Shown here: piece after piece, positions 1 through 6,784 of the stretch | Layout: every line of letters begins with the position of its first letter | Numbering within the stretch: the stretch's first letter is position 1 | From: an uncultured Bacteroidota bacterium | Lineage (GTDB): Bacteria; Bacteroidota; Bacteroidia; Flavobacteriales; Flavobacteriaceae | Assembly (NCBI GenBank): GCA_902517365.1 | Contig: CABYCA010000023.1 | Location: 1 to 9,470, forward strand | DNA length: 9,470 nt | Direction of reading: 5' to 3' | Notes under the pieces: generated by a model | Databases searched by the model: none | Seen by the model: only the letters and a program-made list of their open reading frames with translations | What the model was told of the DNA's origin: nothing | Translations under genes and position numbers: made by a program

Positions 1-1
1 T

Positions 2-1051
2 GGAATTGATATTCCATGGGGTATCTCATTCATTAACGAAAATGAAATGCTTGTAACTGATAAGAAAGGTATACTGTATCATGTAAAAGATAATACTAAA
101 ACTAGTGTTCAAGGTATACCAAAAGTTGTTGAGAATAGACAAGGTGGTCTTCTTGATATAGAGGTTGATAAGGATTTCAAAAACAATAGAAGAATTTTTT
201 TTACTACTAGTAACAGCTCATCAAATTCAAAAGAATCTAACACTGCATTATACAGTGCAGATTATAATGATTTTAAGATTTCTAATCTAAGACTTCTATA
301 CAAGGCAACCCCTGACTCTGATCAATATAGGCATTACGGAGGTAAAATTTTATTGGATGATAAATATGTCTATTTTACTGTTGGCGATAGAGCTGGAAGA
401 GATATCTATCCTCAAGATTTGACAAAAGATGCAGGAAAGCTATACAGACTATATTTAGATGGTAGAATACCTGAAGATAATCCTTTTTACAAAATGAAAA
501 ATGCAAAGAAGGCTGTTTGGAGTTATGGACATAGAAATCCTCAAGGAATTATTTTTGGAAATGAGCCTGGTGATATAATCCTGCATGAACATGGCCCAAG
601 AGGTGGAGACGAAATTAATATAATTCGTGAAAGAGACAGTATCAGAGAAGAGCCAATATTAACAAGAAACTATGGCTGGCCAGTGGTATCAAATGGTATA
701 AATTATAATGGAACTTCATTTACTAACCTTACTTCTCTCGAAGGAATGGAATCCCCTTCATATTTTTGGACACCCTCAATTGCTCCTTCTGGAATGGCAA
801 TTCTAACATCAGATATATATGATGAATGGGTAGGAAATTTATTTATTGGATCTTTAAGATTTAGATATTTAGAAAGAATAGAATTAATTGGAAACTACGT
901 TTACAAAAGAGAAAAACTTTTGGATAGGGTTGGAAGGGTAAGAGAAGTTGTCCAAGGGCCAGATGGCTACTTATACGTAGGAATAGAGAAAAAAGGTGTT
1001 TTTAAAATAATTCCTTCCAAAGATTATACTAAAAATGATATTGCAGAATAA
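2..1051 (+). CDS. PQQ-dependent aldose sugar dehydrogenase (glucose/sorbosone dehydrogenase family), 5' partial
   Basis: The reading frame is open to the left edge. The ATG at 47 is internal: the residues before it (GIDIPWGISFINENE) match the family's conserved beginning of the first beta-propeller blade (PWG, then LVTD). The visible 349 residues therefore lack only the signal peptide or N-terminus, about 20-40 residues going by family length. Landmarks in order are QGGLLDIEVD, HYGGKILLDD, the VGDR loop, WSYGHRNPQG, HEHGPRGGDEIN, NYGWPVV, the IAPSGM segment and VQGPDGYLY. These are typical of YliI/Asd-type soluble quinoproteins, which oxidise aldose sugars in the periplasm using PQQ and calcium. 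A short charged insertion (RERDSIREEPILTR) lies between the GGDEIN and NYGWP motifs. Substrate and native electron acceptor cannot be read from sequence. The stop overlaps the next start by one base (TAATG). Family assignment is firm; physiological role is not. Confidence 0.9.
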   Translation, partial: GIDIPWGISFINENEMLVTDKKGILYHVKDNTKTSVQGIPKVVENRQGGLLDIEVDKDFKNNRRIFFTTSNSSSNSKESNTALYSADYNDFKISNLRLLYKATPDSDQYRHYGGKILLDDKYVYFTVGDRAGRDIYPQDLTKDAGKLYRLYLDGRIPEDNPFYKMKNAKKAVWSYGHRNPQGIIFGNEPGDIILHEHGPRGGDEINIIRERDSIREEPILTRNYGWPVVSNGINYNGTSFTNLTSLEGMESPSYFWTPSIAPSGMAILTSDIYDEWVGNLFIGSLRFRYLERIELIGNYVYKREKLLDRVGRVREVVQGPDGYLYVGIEKKGVFKIIPSKDYTKNDIAE

Positions 1052-1368
1052 TGAATAAAATTTTTTTAAAACTAAGAGTTTTAATTAAAAAATCTTTTTT
1101 CAAATATTTAATTATTTCTAGTGCTTTCTTTATTTGGATGACTTTCTTGGACACAAACTCATTATTAATTCATGCAGAGTTAAATAGGGAAATTAAAAAA
1201 CTTAAAAACAAGAGAGATGCTCTTAATGAGGAAATACTTAAAGATAAATCACTTAATGAAAAACTTAAAGACATTGATAGTCTTGAGCATTATGCTAGAG
1301 AAGAATATAACTTAAAAAAAGAAAATGAGGATATTTTTATTATAGAATTTCAATCTAAAAATGAATAA
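1051..1368 (+). CDS. FtsB/DivIC-like septum formation initiator protein
   Basis: This 105-residue bitopic membrane protein has a short basic cytoplasmic N-terminus, one transmembrane helix at about residues 17-34 and then a coiled coil at about 42-75 (ELNREIKKLKNKRDALNEE). It ends with the family's hallmark C-terminal segment, HYAREEYNLKKENEDIFII (about 80-98), which corresponds to the 'EkxAREeyxmkkpgE' signature of FtsB/DivIC proteins. In the divisome such proteins pair with FtsL and FtsQ/DivIB and help activate septal wall synthesis. Length is normal for the family. The ATG overlaps the stop of the sugar dehydrogenase by one base and the gene ends three bases before parA, so it is co-translated with the segregation genes. 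The FtsB versus DivIC name is a matter of convention here and I do not assign a symbol. Confidence 0.85.
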   Translation: MNKIFLKLRVLIKKSFFKYLIISSAFFIWMTFLDTNSLLIHAELNREIKKLKNKRDALNEEILKDKSLNEKLKDIDSLEHYAREEYNLKKENEDIFIIEFQSKNE

Positions 1369-1371
1369 TTG

Positions 1372-2133
1372 ATGGGAAAAATAATTTCAATTGCAAATCA
1401 AAAAGGGGGTGTAGGAAAAACAACGACCTCAGTTAATCTTGCTGCATCATTAGGGGTTTTAGAAAAAAAAGTGTTACTTATAGATGCAGATCCACAAGCA
1501 AATGCATCTTCAGGATTGGGTTTTGACCCAAATAACAAAGATCTATCTCTTTATCAAGTTTTATCTGGAACAAAAAATTTATCTGAGGTTATAAAAAAAA
1601 GTGAATCTCCTAATCTTGATATAATTCAATCTAGCATAGATTTGGTTGGTATTGAAATTGAACTGGTTGATCAAAAGTCAAGAGAATATAGGTTAAAGGA
1701 CAAAATTAATGATGTTAAAAGCCTCTATGACTATATACTAATTGACTGTGCTCCATCTCTTGGATTAATTACTTTAAATGCTCTAACAAGTTCTGATTCT
1801 GTTCTGATTCCAATTCAGTGTGAGTATTTTGCATTGGAAGGGCTTGGAAAATTATTAAATACTATTAAGAGTGTCCAAAAGATTCATAATAAGCAACTAG
1901 ATATTGAGGGGATATTACTTACCATGTTTGATTCAAGATTAAGACTTTCAAATCAGGTAGTAGATGAGGTTAGAAAGCATTTTGGAGATATCGTATTTAA
2001 AACTATTATCCAAAGAAATATTAAATTAGGTGAAGCTCCAGGTTTTGGAAAAGATATAATTACTTATGATGTCTCATCAAAAGGAACTAGAAATTATCTT
2101 TCCTTAGCAGATGAAATTATAAACAGAAATTAA
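1372..2133 (+). CDS. parA: ParA/Soj chromosome-partitioning ATPase
   Basis: This 253-residue protein is a ParA-family P-loop ATPase of the Soj type, without an N-terminal HTH domain. The deviant Walker A motif KGGVGKTTT is at 11-19, with the signature lysine K11 and the P-loop lysine K16. The switch I/A' motif DADPQANAS is at 38-46, and Walker B (YILIDCAPSLG, D125) at 121-131. It binds DNA non-specifically as an ATP dimer and is released when ParB stimulates hydrolysis, which helps segregate replication origins. A TTG at 1369 lies directly before the ATG at 1372. I chose the ATG because MGKIISIANQKGG is the usual start of flavobacterial ParA and the TTG adds only one residue. The stop at 2131-2133 directly abuts the parB ATG. 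Confidence 0.96.
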   Translation: MGKIISIANQKGGVGKTTTSVNLAASLGVLEKKVLLIDADPQANASSGLGFDPNNKDLSLYQVLSGTKNLSEVIKKSESPNLDIIQSSIDLVGIEIELVDQKSREYRLKDKINDVKSLYDYILIDCAPSLGLITLNALTSSDSVLIPIQCEYFALEGLGKLLNTIKSVQKIHNKQLDIEGILLTMFDSRLRLSNQVVDEVRKHFGDIVFKTIIQRNIKLGEAPGFGKDIITYDVSSKGTRNYLSLADEIINRN

Positions 2134-3012
2134 ATGTCAGAGAAAAAACAAAAAAAAGTACTTGGAAGAGGTCTTGATGCACTGCTAGGTGATTCTGATA
2201 ATACTGATTATTCTAATGATATAAAGAGTAGCAGAAATAGTCTTCAATTATCATTAGATAAAATTCATGTAAATCCAAATCAACCAAGAACAAATTTTGA
2301 CAGTAATCAAATTGAAAACCTTGTTGTTTCAATTAAAGAGCTTGGAATTATTCAACCTATTACTGTAAGGAAAATCAAGGATGATAAGTATGAGATCATT
2401 TCTGGTGAAAGAAGGTATCGTGCATCGAAAATAGCTAATCTGGAATCAATACCGTGCTATATAAAAGCAGTTGAAGATAAAACTGATTTATTAAAGATGT
2501 CGTTAGTTGAAAATGTTCAAAGAGTTGACCTTGACCCAATAGAAATTGCATTAACATATGAGAGATTTATAAATGAGTATAACTTAAATATTGATGCTAT
2601 ATCTAGACTAGTAGGTAAGGACAGGTCAACTATATCAAATTATATTCGTCTTTTAAAACTTGACCCAATTATTCAATCAGGTATAAGAGATGGTTTCTTG
2701 AGTATGGGACATGGTAGAGCTTTAATAAATGTTGATGATAAAAAATTACAAATTGAAATTTATGAACAAATAATATCATCAAAGTTATCTGTGAGACAAA
2801 CAGAAAAGATAGTTAGTGGAAAAAAAGCTCCAACTAATAATAACTCAAACCCAGATGTATCGAAAATCTATATAGATGCAACTAATAAATTTGAAAAGCT
2901 GTTTAATTCAAAAGTGACATTGAAAGAAAATAGTAAAGGCAAGGTCTCTCTGTCAACTACTTTTAAGAGTATTAATGAACTTTACTCCTTTTTAAAAAAA
3001 ATATCAAGTTGA
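2134..3012 (+). CDS. parB: ParB/Spo0J chromosome-partitioning protein
   Basis: This 292-residue ParB has all expected parts in order. The N-terminal ParA-activating peptide with the GRGLDALLGD signature is at 11-20. The ParB/Srx nucleotide-binding domain follows, with VNPNQPR at 46-52 and the CTP-binding GERRYRAS box at 91-98. The LVENVQRVDLDP segment is at 124-135, and a helix-turn-helix at about 154-175 (ISRLVGKDRSTISNYIRLL) would read parS. A low-complexity linker (about 229-243) precedes a C-terminal dimerisation domain. The family acts as a CTP-dependent DNA clamp loaded at parS, recruiting SMC and stimulating ParA. It begins immediately after the parA stop, and its own TGA overlaps the next start. 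I saw no full parS palindrome in the window, so the sites are probably elsewhere near the origin. Confidence 0.96.
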   Translation: MSEKKQKKVLGRGLDALLGDSDNTDYSNDIKSSRNSLQLSLDKIHVNPNQPRTNFDSNQIENLVVSIKELGIIQPITVRKIKDDKYEIISGERRYRASKIANLESIPCYIKAVEDKTDLLKMSLVENVQRVDLDPIEIALTYERFINEYNLNIDAISRLVGKDRSTISNYIRLLKLDPIIQSGIRDGFLSMGHGRALINVDDKKLQIEIYEQIISSKLSVRQTEKIVSGKKAPTNNNSNPDVSKIYIDATNKFEKLFNSKVTLKENSKGKVSLSTTFKSINELYSFLKKISS

Positions 3013-3566
3013 GAAGAATAATTTTATTAATAATAATTTCTATTTCTTTCAATCTGAATGCTCAGACTGATATTGATTCAACTTACATTAGTCCAAAAAG
3101 ACTAAAGTTAATTAATGACCCTTTAACTCCATCTAAAGCTGCATTTTATTCCTCTGTTATTCCTGGTTTGGGTCAACTCTATACAAGGAGATATTGGATG
3201 ATTCCAATAATTTATGGAGGTCTTGGAGCATCTGCATACTACTACAACTACAATAATAAGGAAATGAACAAATATAGAACAGCATATAAGAGGAGACTTG
3301 CTGGATACTTTGATGATGAGTATACTGAAATAATTCCAGAAAATGAGAAATTACTAGAGGGAATGAAGTTTCACAGAAGATATAAAGACTTTTCCTTCAT
3401 GTTCCTTGTAGGGACTTATGTTTTAAATATTATTGATGCAAATGTCGGTGCTCACTTACTACAATTTAATGTTAGTGAAGATCTATCATTTGAGCCATAC
3501 ATAGAAAATGATTATTTTCATTTTTCTCAAAGTGCTGGAATTAAATTTAAAATAAATCTAGACTGA
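3009..3566 (+). CDS. DUF5683 domain-containing exported or envelope protein
   Basis: This 185-residue protein belongs to the DUF5683 family, which commonly follows parB in Bacteroidota; its molecular function is unknown. An apparent signal peptide occupies residues 1-18 (two arginines, a run of I/L, then NLNAQ with cleavage likely after A17 or Q18). The DUF follows: SKAAFYSSVIPGLGQLY (about 42-58), RRYWMIPIIYGG, a tyrosine-rich hydrophobic stretch YYYNYNN, and near the end a second hydrophobic segment (about 130-142) followed by DANVGAHLLQF. The start must be the TTG at 3009. The frame has a TGA at 2976-2978, no ATG lies between it and the signal peptide, and the next in-frame ATG would remove the leader and the conserved PGLGQ region. 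TTG overlaps the parB TGA as TTGA, suggesting re-initiation after parB. lepB follows after one base. No catalytic motif is visible. Confidence 0.85.
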   Translation: MRRIILLIIISISFNLNAQTDIDSTYISPKRLKLINDPLTPSKAAFYSSVIPGLGQLYTRRYWMIPIIYGGLGASAYYYNYNNKEMNKYRTAYKRRLAGYFDDEYTEIIPENEKLLEGMKFHRRYKDFSFMFLVGTYVLNIIDANVGAHLLQFNVSEDLSFEPYIENDYFHFSQSAGIKFKINLD

Positions 3567-3567
3567 T

Positions 3568-5259
3568 ATGAGTATATACGAATGGTTACTTTTTTTTCTA
3601 TCCTTTAATTTATTAATATTTGTTGGATCTCAAAGGCTATTTAAACTTGCAGGTGTTGATAGCTGGAAATCGTTAATTCCTGTTTACAACATAGTAAAAC
3701 ATTTAGAAATAATTAATAGACCTAAATGGTGGGCCGTTCTAGTTTTTATTCCTGTTATAAATCTTCTAATGATTCCGGTAATTTGGGTAGAGTTTATTAA
3801 AAGATTTAATCATAACTCAAAATTAGATAGGATACTGGTTATTTCAACTTTGGGTCTTTATCTGTTTTATGTAAGCTATGTTAGCAAAAGAACAAAATAT
3901 ATAGAAAATATTTCATTTTCAAATTTTGAAAGGTCTCTTGGATCTCTTGTTTTTGCAGTTGTAATTGCAACTCTAGTTCACAATTATATTCTACAGCCAT
4001 TTGTTATTCCTACTGGCTCACTAGAGAAAACACTAAAAGTTGGAGACTTTTTATTAGTAAGTAAATTTCATTATGGGGCGAGAATACCTTCTACAGTTAT
4101 ATCTTTTCCAATGGTTCACGATACTATACCCATACTTAAGACAAGATCTTACCTAAATAAACCTCAACTTCCTTATATTAGAATTCCAGGTTTTCAAGAA
4201 ATTAAAAATAATGATATCGTAGTTTTTAATTGGCCTGCTGATACGGTTAGAAAGTTTTTTGTAAAGGAGAAAGGTGTAATAAAACCAAGAGATAAGAAAT
4301 CTAACTATGTCAAAAGAGCAATTGGAGTTCCAGGTGACTCATTAGAAATCAAAAATGGAGTAGTGTATTTAAATGGTCAGGAGAATAAATTACCGGAAAG
4401 GGCCAAACCATTATTTACTTACAAAATTTTTTCTAAAGATGGAGTGTCATCTAGCAAATTAAAAAATCTTGAAATTGATGGATTTATTAGAAGATTTGTC
4501 ATTAGAAATTTATCTCAAGAATCTTATAATAGTTTGAAAGACTATATTTTGAGTATCTCAAATACTAATGAAAATGAATATCTTATTTACACTAATGATC
4601 TGGGTATCCCAATCAAAAAAGTAAGAGAGCTCGGTATAGATATCAGAGAAATAATAGATAATGAGAAAGAGTTGAGTCTTACTTTTAATGATGCAAACAA
4701 AATTAGAAATTCAAATGAGTTTGACACAATATTCAGATCTATTGAAAAGACTAACTACACAAACTCAGTTTTCTTTCCAGGCAATAAAAGATTTAATTGG
4801 AACAACGATCAACTAGGTCCAATATATATTCCAAAGGCGGGTGAAGAGATTAAATTGACTATTGATGATCTTCCATTATATAAAAAGATAATTAGAGATT
4901 ATGAAAATAATGAAGTTGAGATAATAGATAATACCATTTATATAAATGGTAAAATATCAAGTAATTACATTTTTAAACAAGATTATTATTGGATGATGGG
5001 AGATAATAGATATAATTCTGAAGATTCACGAGTTTGGGGCTTCGTTCCATTTGATCATGTATTGGGGAAACCTGTCTTTATTTGGATGAGTGTAGATGGA
5101 TTATTCAATGGTATTAGTAATTGGAAATTTAGATGGGACAGAGTTTTCACTACTATTGGATTTGATGGAAAGCCAAGATCCTATTTACCTCATTTTTTAA
5201 TTTTTATTTTAGTCTGGCAATTATTTAGCTATTTAAAAAAGAGGAAAAATAAAGTTTAA
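3568..5259 (+). CDS. lepB: Signal peptidase I, Bacteroidota long form
   Basis: This 563-residue S26 peptidase removes signal peptides from exported proteins at the inner membrane. The nucleophile Ser151 is in IPTGSLEKTLKVGD (box B) and the general base Lys249 in YVKRAIGVPGDSLE (box D). The downstream GDNRYNSEDSRVWGFVP box E is at 478-494. Ahead of the catalytic domain are about four membrane helices (roughly 5-20, 54-76, 88-105, 122-142) instead of the usual one or two; the WKSLIPVYN and RPKWWAVLVFIPVIN segments resemble a small membrane module (possibly DUF5684) found in Bacteroidota LepB. The Ser-Lys interval (98 residues) and the Lys to box E interval (228 residues) are both far longer than in E. 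coli LepB. A C-terminal helix (about 541-556) ends in basic KKRKNK. The gene starts one base after DUF5683 and overlaps the convergent rhomboid gene by four bases. Confidence 0.94.
   Translation: MSIYEWLLFFLSFNLLIFVGSQRLFKLAGVDSWKSLIPVYNIVKHLEIINRPKWWAVLVFIPVINLLMIPVIWVEFIKRFNHNSKLDRILVISTLGLYLFYVSYVSKRTKYIENISFSNFERSLGSLVFAVVIATLVHNYILQPFVIPTGSLEKTLKVGDFLLVSKFHYGARIPSTVISFPMVHDTIPILKTRSYLNKPQLPYIRIPGFQEIKNNDIVVFNWPADTVRKFFVKEKGVIKPRDKKSNYVKRAIGVPGDSLEIKNGVVYLNGQENKLPERAKPLFTYKIFSKDGVSSSKLKNLEIDGFIRRFVIRNLSQESYNSLKDYILSISNTNENEYLIYTNDLGIPIKKVRELGIDIREIIDNEKELSLTFNDANKIRNSNEFDTIFRSIEKTNYTNSVFFPGNKRFNWNNDQLGPIYIPKAGEEIKLTIDDLPLYKKIIRDYENNEVEIIDNTIYINGKISSNYIFKQDYYWMMGDNRYNSEDSRVWGFVPFDHVLGKPVFIWMSVDGLFNGISNWKFRWDRVFTTIGFDGKPRSYLPHFLIFILVWQLFSYLKKRKNKV
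5256..5259. other. Shared palindromic stop of two convergent operons (TTAA)
   Basis: The four bases TTAA supply both stop codons. The plus strand reads TAA at 5257-5259, ending lepB, and the minus strand reads TAA at 5258-5256, ending the second rhomboid gene. The two operons thus overlap tail to tail with no intergenic DNA. I found no strong GC-rich hairpin with a U-tract in the flanking 100 bases on either strand. Any transcription termination must therefore occur within, or beyond, the opposing coding sequence. This is read directly from the sequence; the consequence for transcription is inference. Confidence 0.9.
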
Positions 5260-6056
5260 TCTTTCTTTGAATTTTTGAAAAGAAACTCTTTTTCTCTTTT
5301 TGTTAAGCTCTCATACCCTGACTTACTAATCTTATCAAGAATAATGTCAATATCTTTTTGATTATCTCGATTTTCTTTTGGTTTAGTATTTACATTATTT
5401 ATAAAGTTAATAATGAAGTCAAATGGTGAATTTGATAAATTAAAGTTCTTTGCATAATAGAATCCATATAAAGCACCTCCAAGGTGAGCAATATTTCCAC
5501 CTGCATTGCTAAATGGGATTTGGATTAAACTTAGAAGAACATAGAATAAGCCTAAATTCTTAAGCTTTACATTAAAGAAGATTAGGTTAATGCTAGTATC
5601 TGGAAAGTATGCACACACAAAAATGAGGAGTGAATATACAGCTGCAGATGATCCAATTAATGGAGAAAAAGAATTTTCAAAAGCTGGAAAAATATTATAA
5701 GAGACAATAAATAAAAGACCACCCGATATTGCTCCATAAAAGTAAATTTCAAGAAATTTTTTATTATCTAAAAATGAAAGAAAATAATCTGAAACAATAT
5801 AGAGTATAAACATGTTCCAAAAAATATGAAAGAAATCTAAATGAAAAAATGAATAAGTTATTATACTCCAAGGGCTCATTATGATTTGTTCAAAATTTGG
5901 ATGAAGATCAAAAAATTTAATAATGTTAATTTGAGGAATATTAAAGAGGAACAGGAAAGTATTGGAAACTAGAGGTAGTAAGAAAACTATAACATTAATA
6001 ATAATAATTTTCTTGAATATAGGTTGATTAGTAAAATATCTATATCCTAATTCCAT
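5256..6056 (-). CDS. Rhomboid family intramembrane serine protease (with soluble C-terminal tail)
   Basis: This 266-residue polytopic protein is the second of two tandem rhomboids. The family hallmarks are present: an HxxxN motif in the second core helix (HIFWN, H77 and N81), the nucleophile motif GSS with Ser137 (LIGSSAAVY), and the catalytic histidine H191 in IAHLGGALYG. It should therefore be an active protease cleaving transmembrane substrates within the inner membrane; the substrate is unknown. Six hydrophobic segments can be followed between about 15 and 204. After them comes a charged, probably cytoplasmic tail of about 60 residues, ending in a short helical segment (about 234-262, DIDIILDKISKSGYESLTKREKEFL) that recurs in Bacteroidota rhomboids and resembles DUF6576. 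The ATG lies 10 bases inside the upstream rhomboid gene, implying translational coupling. The stop overlaps lepB. Confidence 0.9.
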   Translation of the reverse strand: MELGYRYFTNQPIFKKIIIINVIVFLLPLVSNTFLFLFNIPQINIIKFFDLHPNFEQIIMSPWSIITYSFFHLDFFHIFWNMFILYIVSDYFLSFLDNKKFLEIYFYGAISGGLLFIVSYNIFPAFENSFSPLIGSSAAVYSLLIFVCAYFPDTSINLIFFNVKLKNLGLFYVLLSLIQIPFSNAGGNIAHLGGALYGFYYAKNFNLSNSPFDFIINFINNVNTKPKENRDNQKDIDIILDKISKSGYESLTKREKEFLFKNSKKD

Positions 6057-6784
6057 CTTTTGTTATTGAACTGATTTTTTTTCCAATACCACATCATAAC
6101 AAACCCTGTAATTGCTCCTCCAATATGAGCAAAGTGGGCAATAGGTCCTACTGAATAAGATGTAAAACCAAAAAATAGATCAAACAGAATTAAAAGAGGA
6201 ACTAGAAATTTTGCTTTTATTGGAATTGGCGGAAATAATAGCATTAGCTGCACATTTGGAAAAAGCATAGCAAAGCCCACTAAAATTCCATATAACGCAC
6301 CAGAAGCACCAACCATTACTGCTTTAAATGATTGAATACCCGAATATAATCTTTCCTCACCTACAGATTGAATTACAGAGGTGTTAAGTCTACCAGTTTC
6401 ATAAAAAGAGTTAACATCAAGATTTGTTAAGCCGTTATCTAAAAGAATTTGAGTTACTGACATAACATCATAGTGATAGACTAAAGTTTGTATTAAAACA
6501 GCTCCTAATCCTGCAGACAAATAATAAAATATAAATTTCTGTTTACCCCACATTTGTTCTAAAGGAGTGCCAAACATCCATAAACCAAACATATTAAAAA
6601 GTATGTGAGTAATATCTCCATGCATGAACATATGTGTAAGTGGTTGCCAAATGATAAAGTCTGGATTATTTGGATAGTGCATGGCAAATAAGTCATACAT
6701 GAAATCTCCAAGAACTGTCGAAGCAATAAAAAAAATTACATTGATTATAATTAAATGTTTTACAATTTCACTAACTCTACCCAT
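6047..6784 (-). CDS. Rhomboid family intramembrane serine protease (short form)
   Basis: This 245-residue polytopic membrane protein lies directly downstream of mutL and upstream of a second rhomboid. Catalytic features are intact: the PLTHMFMHGDITHILFNM region carries HxxxN (H60, N64), the nucleophile Ser161 is in VGASGALYG, and the catalytic His220 is in HFAHIGGAITG. The WR-like loop 1 region (LEQMWGKQKF, about 75-84) is also typical. A polar loop of about 50 residues (roughly 104-153) separates the third and fourth core helices, longer than in E. coli GlpG. Unlike its neighbour it ends soon after the last helix, with only a short basic tail. Its ATG overlaps the mutL stop by one base (TAATG), and its own TAG lies inside the start of the next gene. 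Substrate unknown; assignment to the family is secure. Confidence 0.92.
   Translation of the reverse strand: MGRVSEIVKHLIIINVIFFIASTVLGDFMYDLFAMHYPNNPDFIIWQPLTHMFMHGDITHILFNMFGLWMFGTPLEQMWGKQKFIFYYLSAGLGAVLIQTLVYHYDVMSVTQILLDNGLTNLDVNSFYETGRLNTSVIQSVGEERLYSGIQSFKAVMVGASGALYGILVGFAMLFPNVQLMLLFPPIPIKAKFLVPLLILFDLFFGFTSYSVGPIAHFAHIGGAITGFVMMWYWKKNQFNNKRWN

Noticed and set aside
1369..1371. TTG codon as the start of parA.
   Set aside because: The ATG directly after it gives the usual MGKII start of the family; the TTG would add a single residue without support.
1447..1604. Two A8 runs in parA as a possible programmed frameshift site.
   Set aside because: The zero frame is intact with all ParA motifs, and the neighbouring frames give no meaningful continuation. 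Such runs are common in AT-rich lysine codons.
5270..5305. Imperfect inverted repeat GAAAAG ... CTTTTTC as a terminator for the convergent operons.
   Set aside because: The stem is short, all A-T except its ends, mismatched, and within the rhomboid coding sequence. It would not form a stable terminator hairpin.
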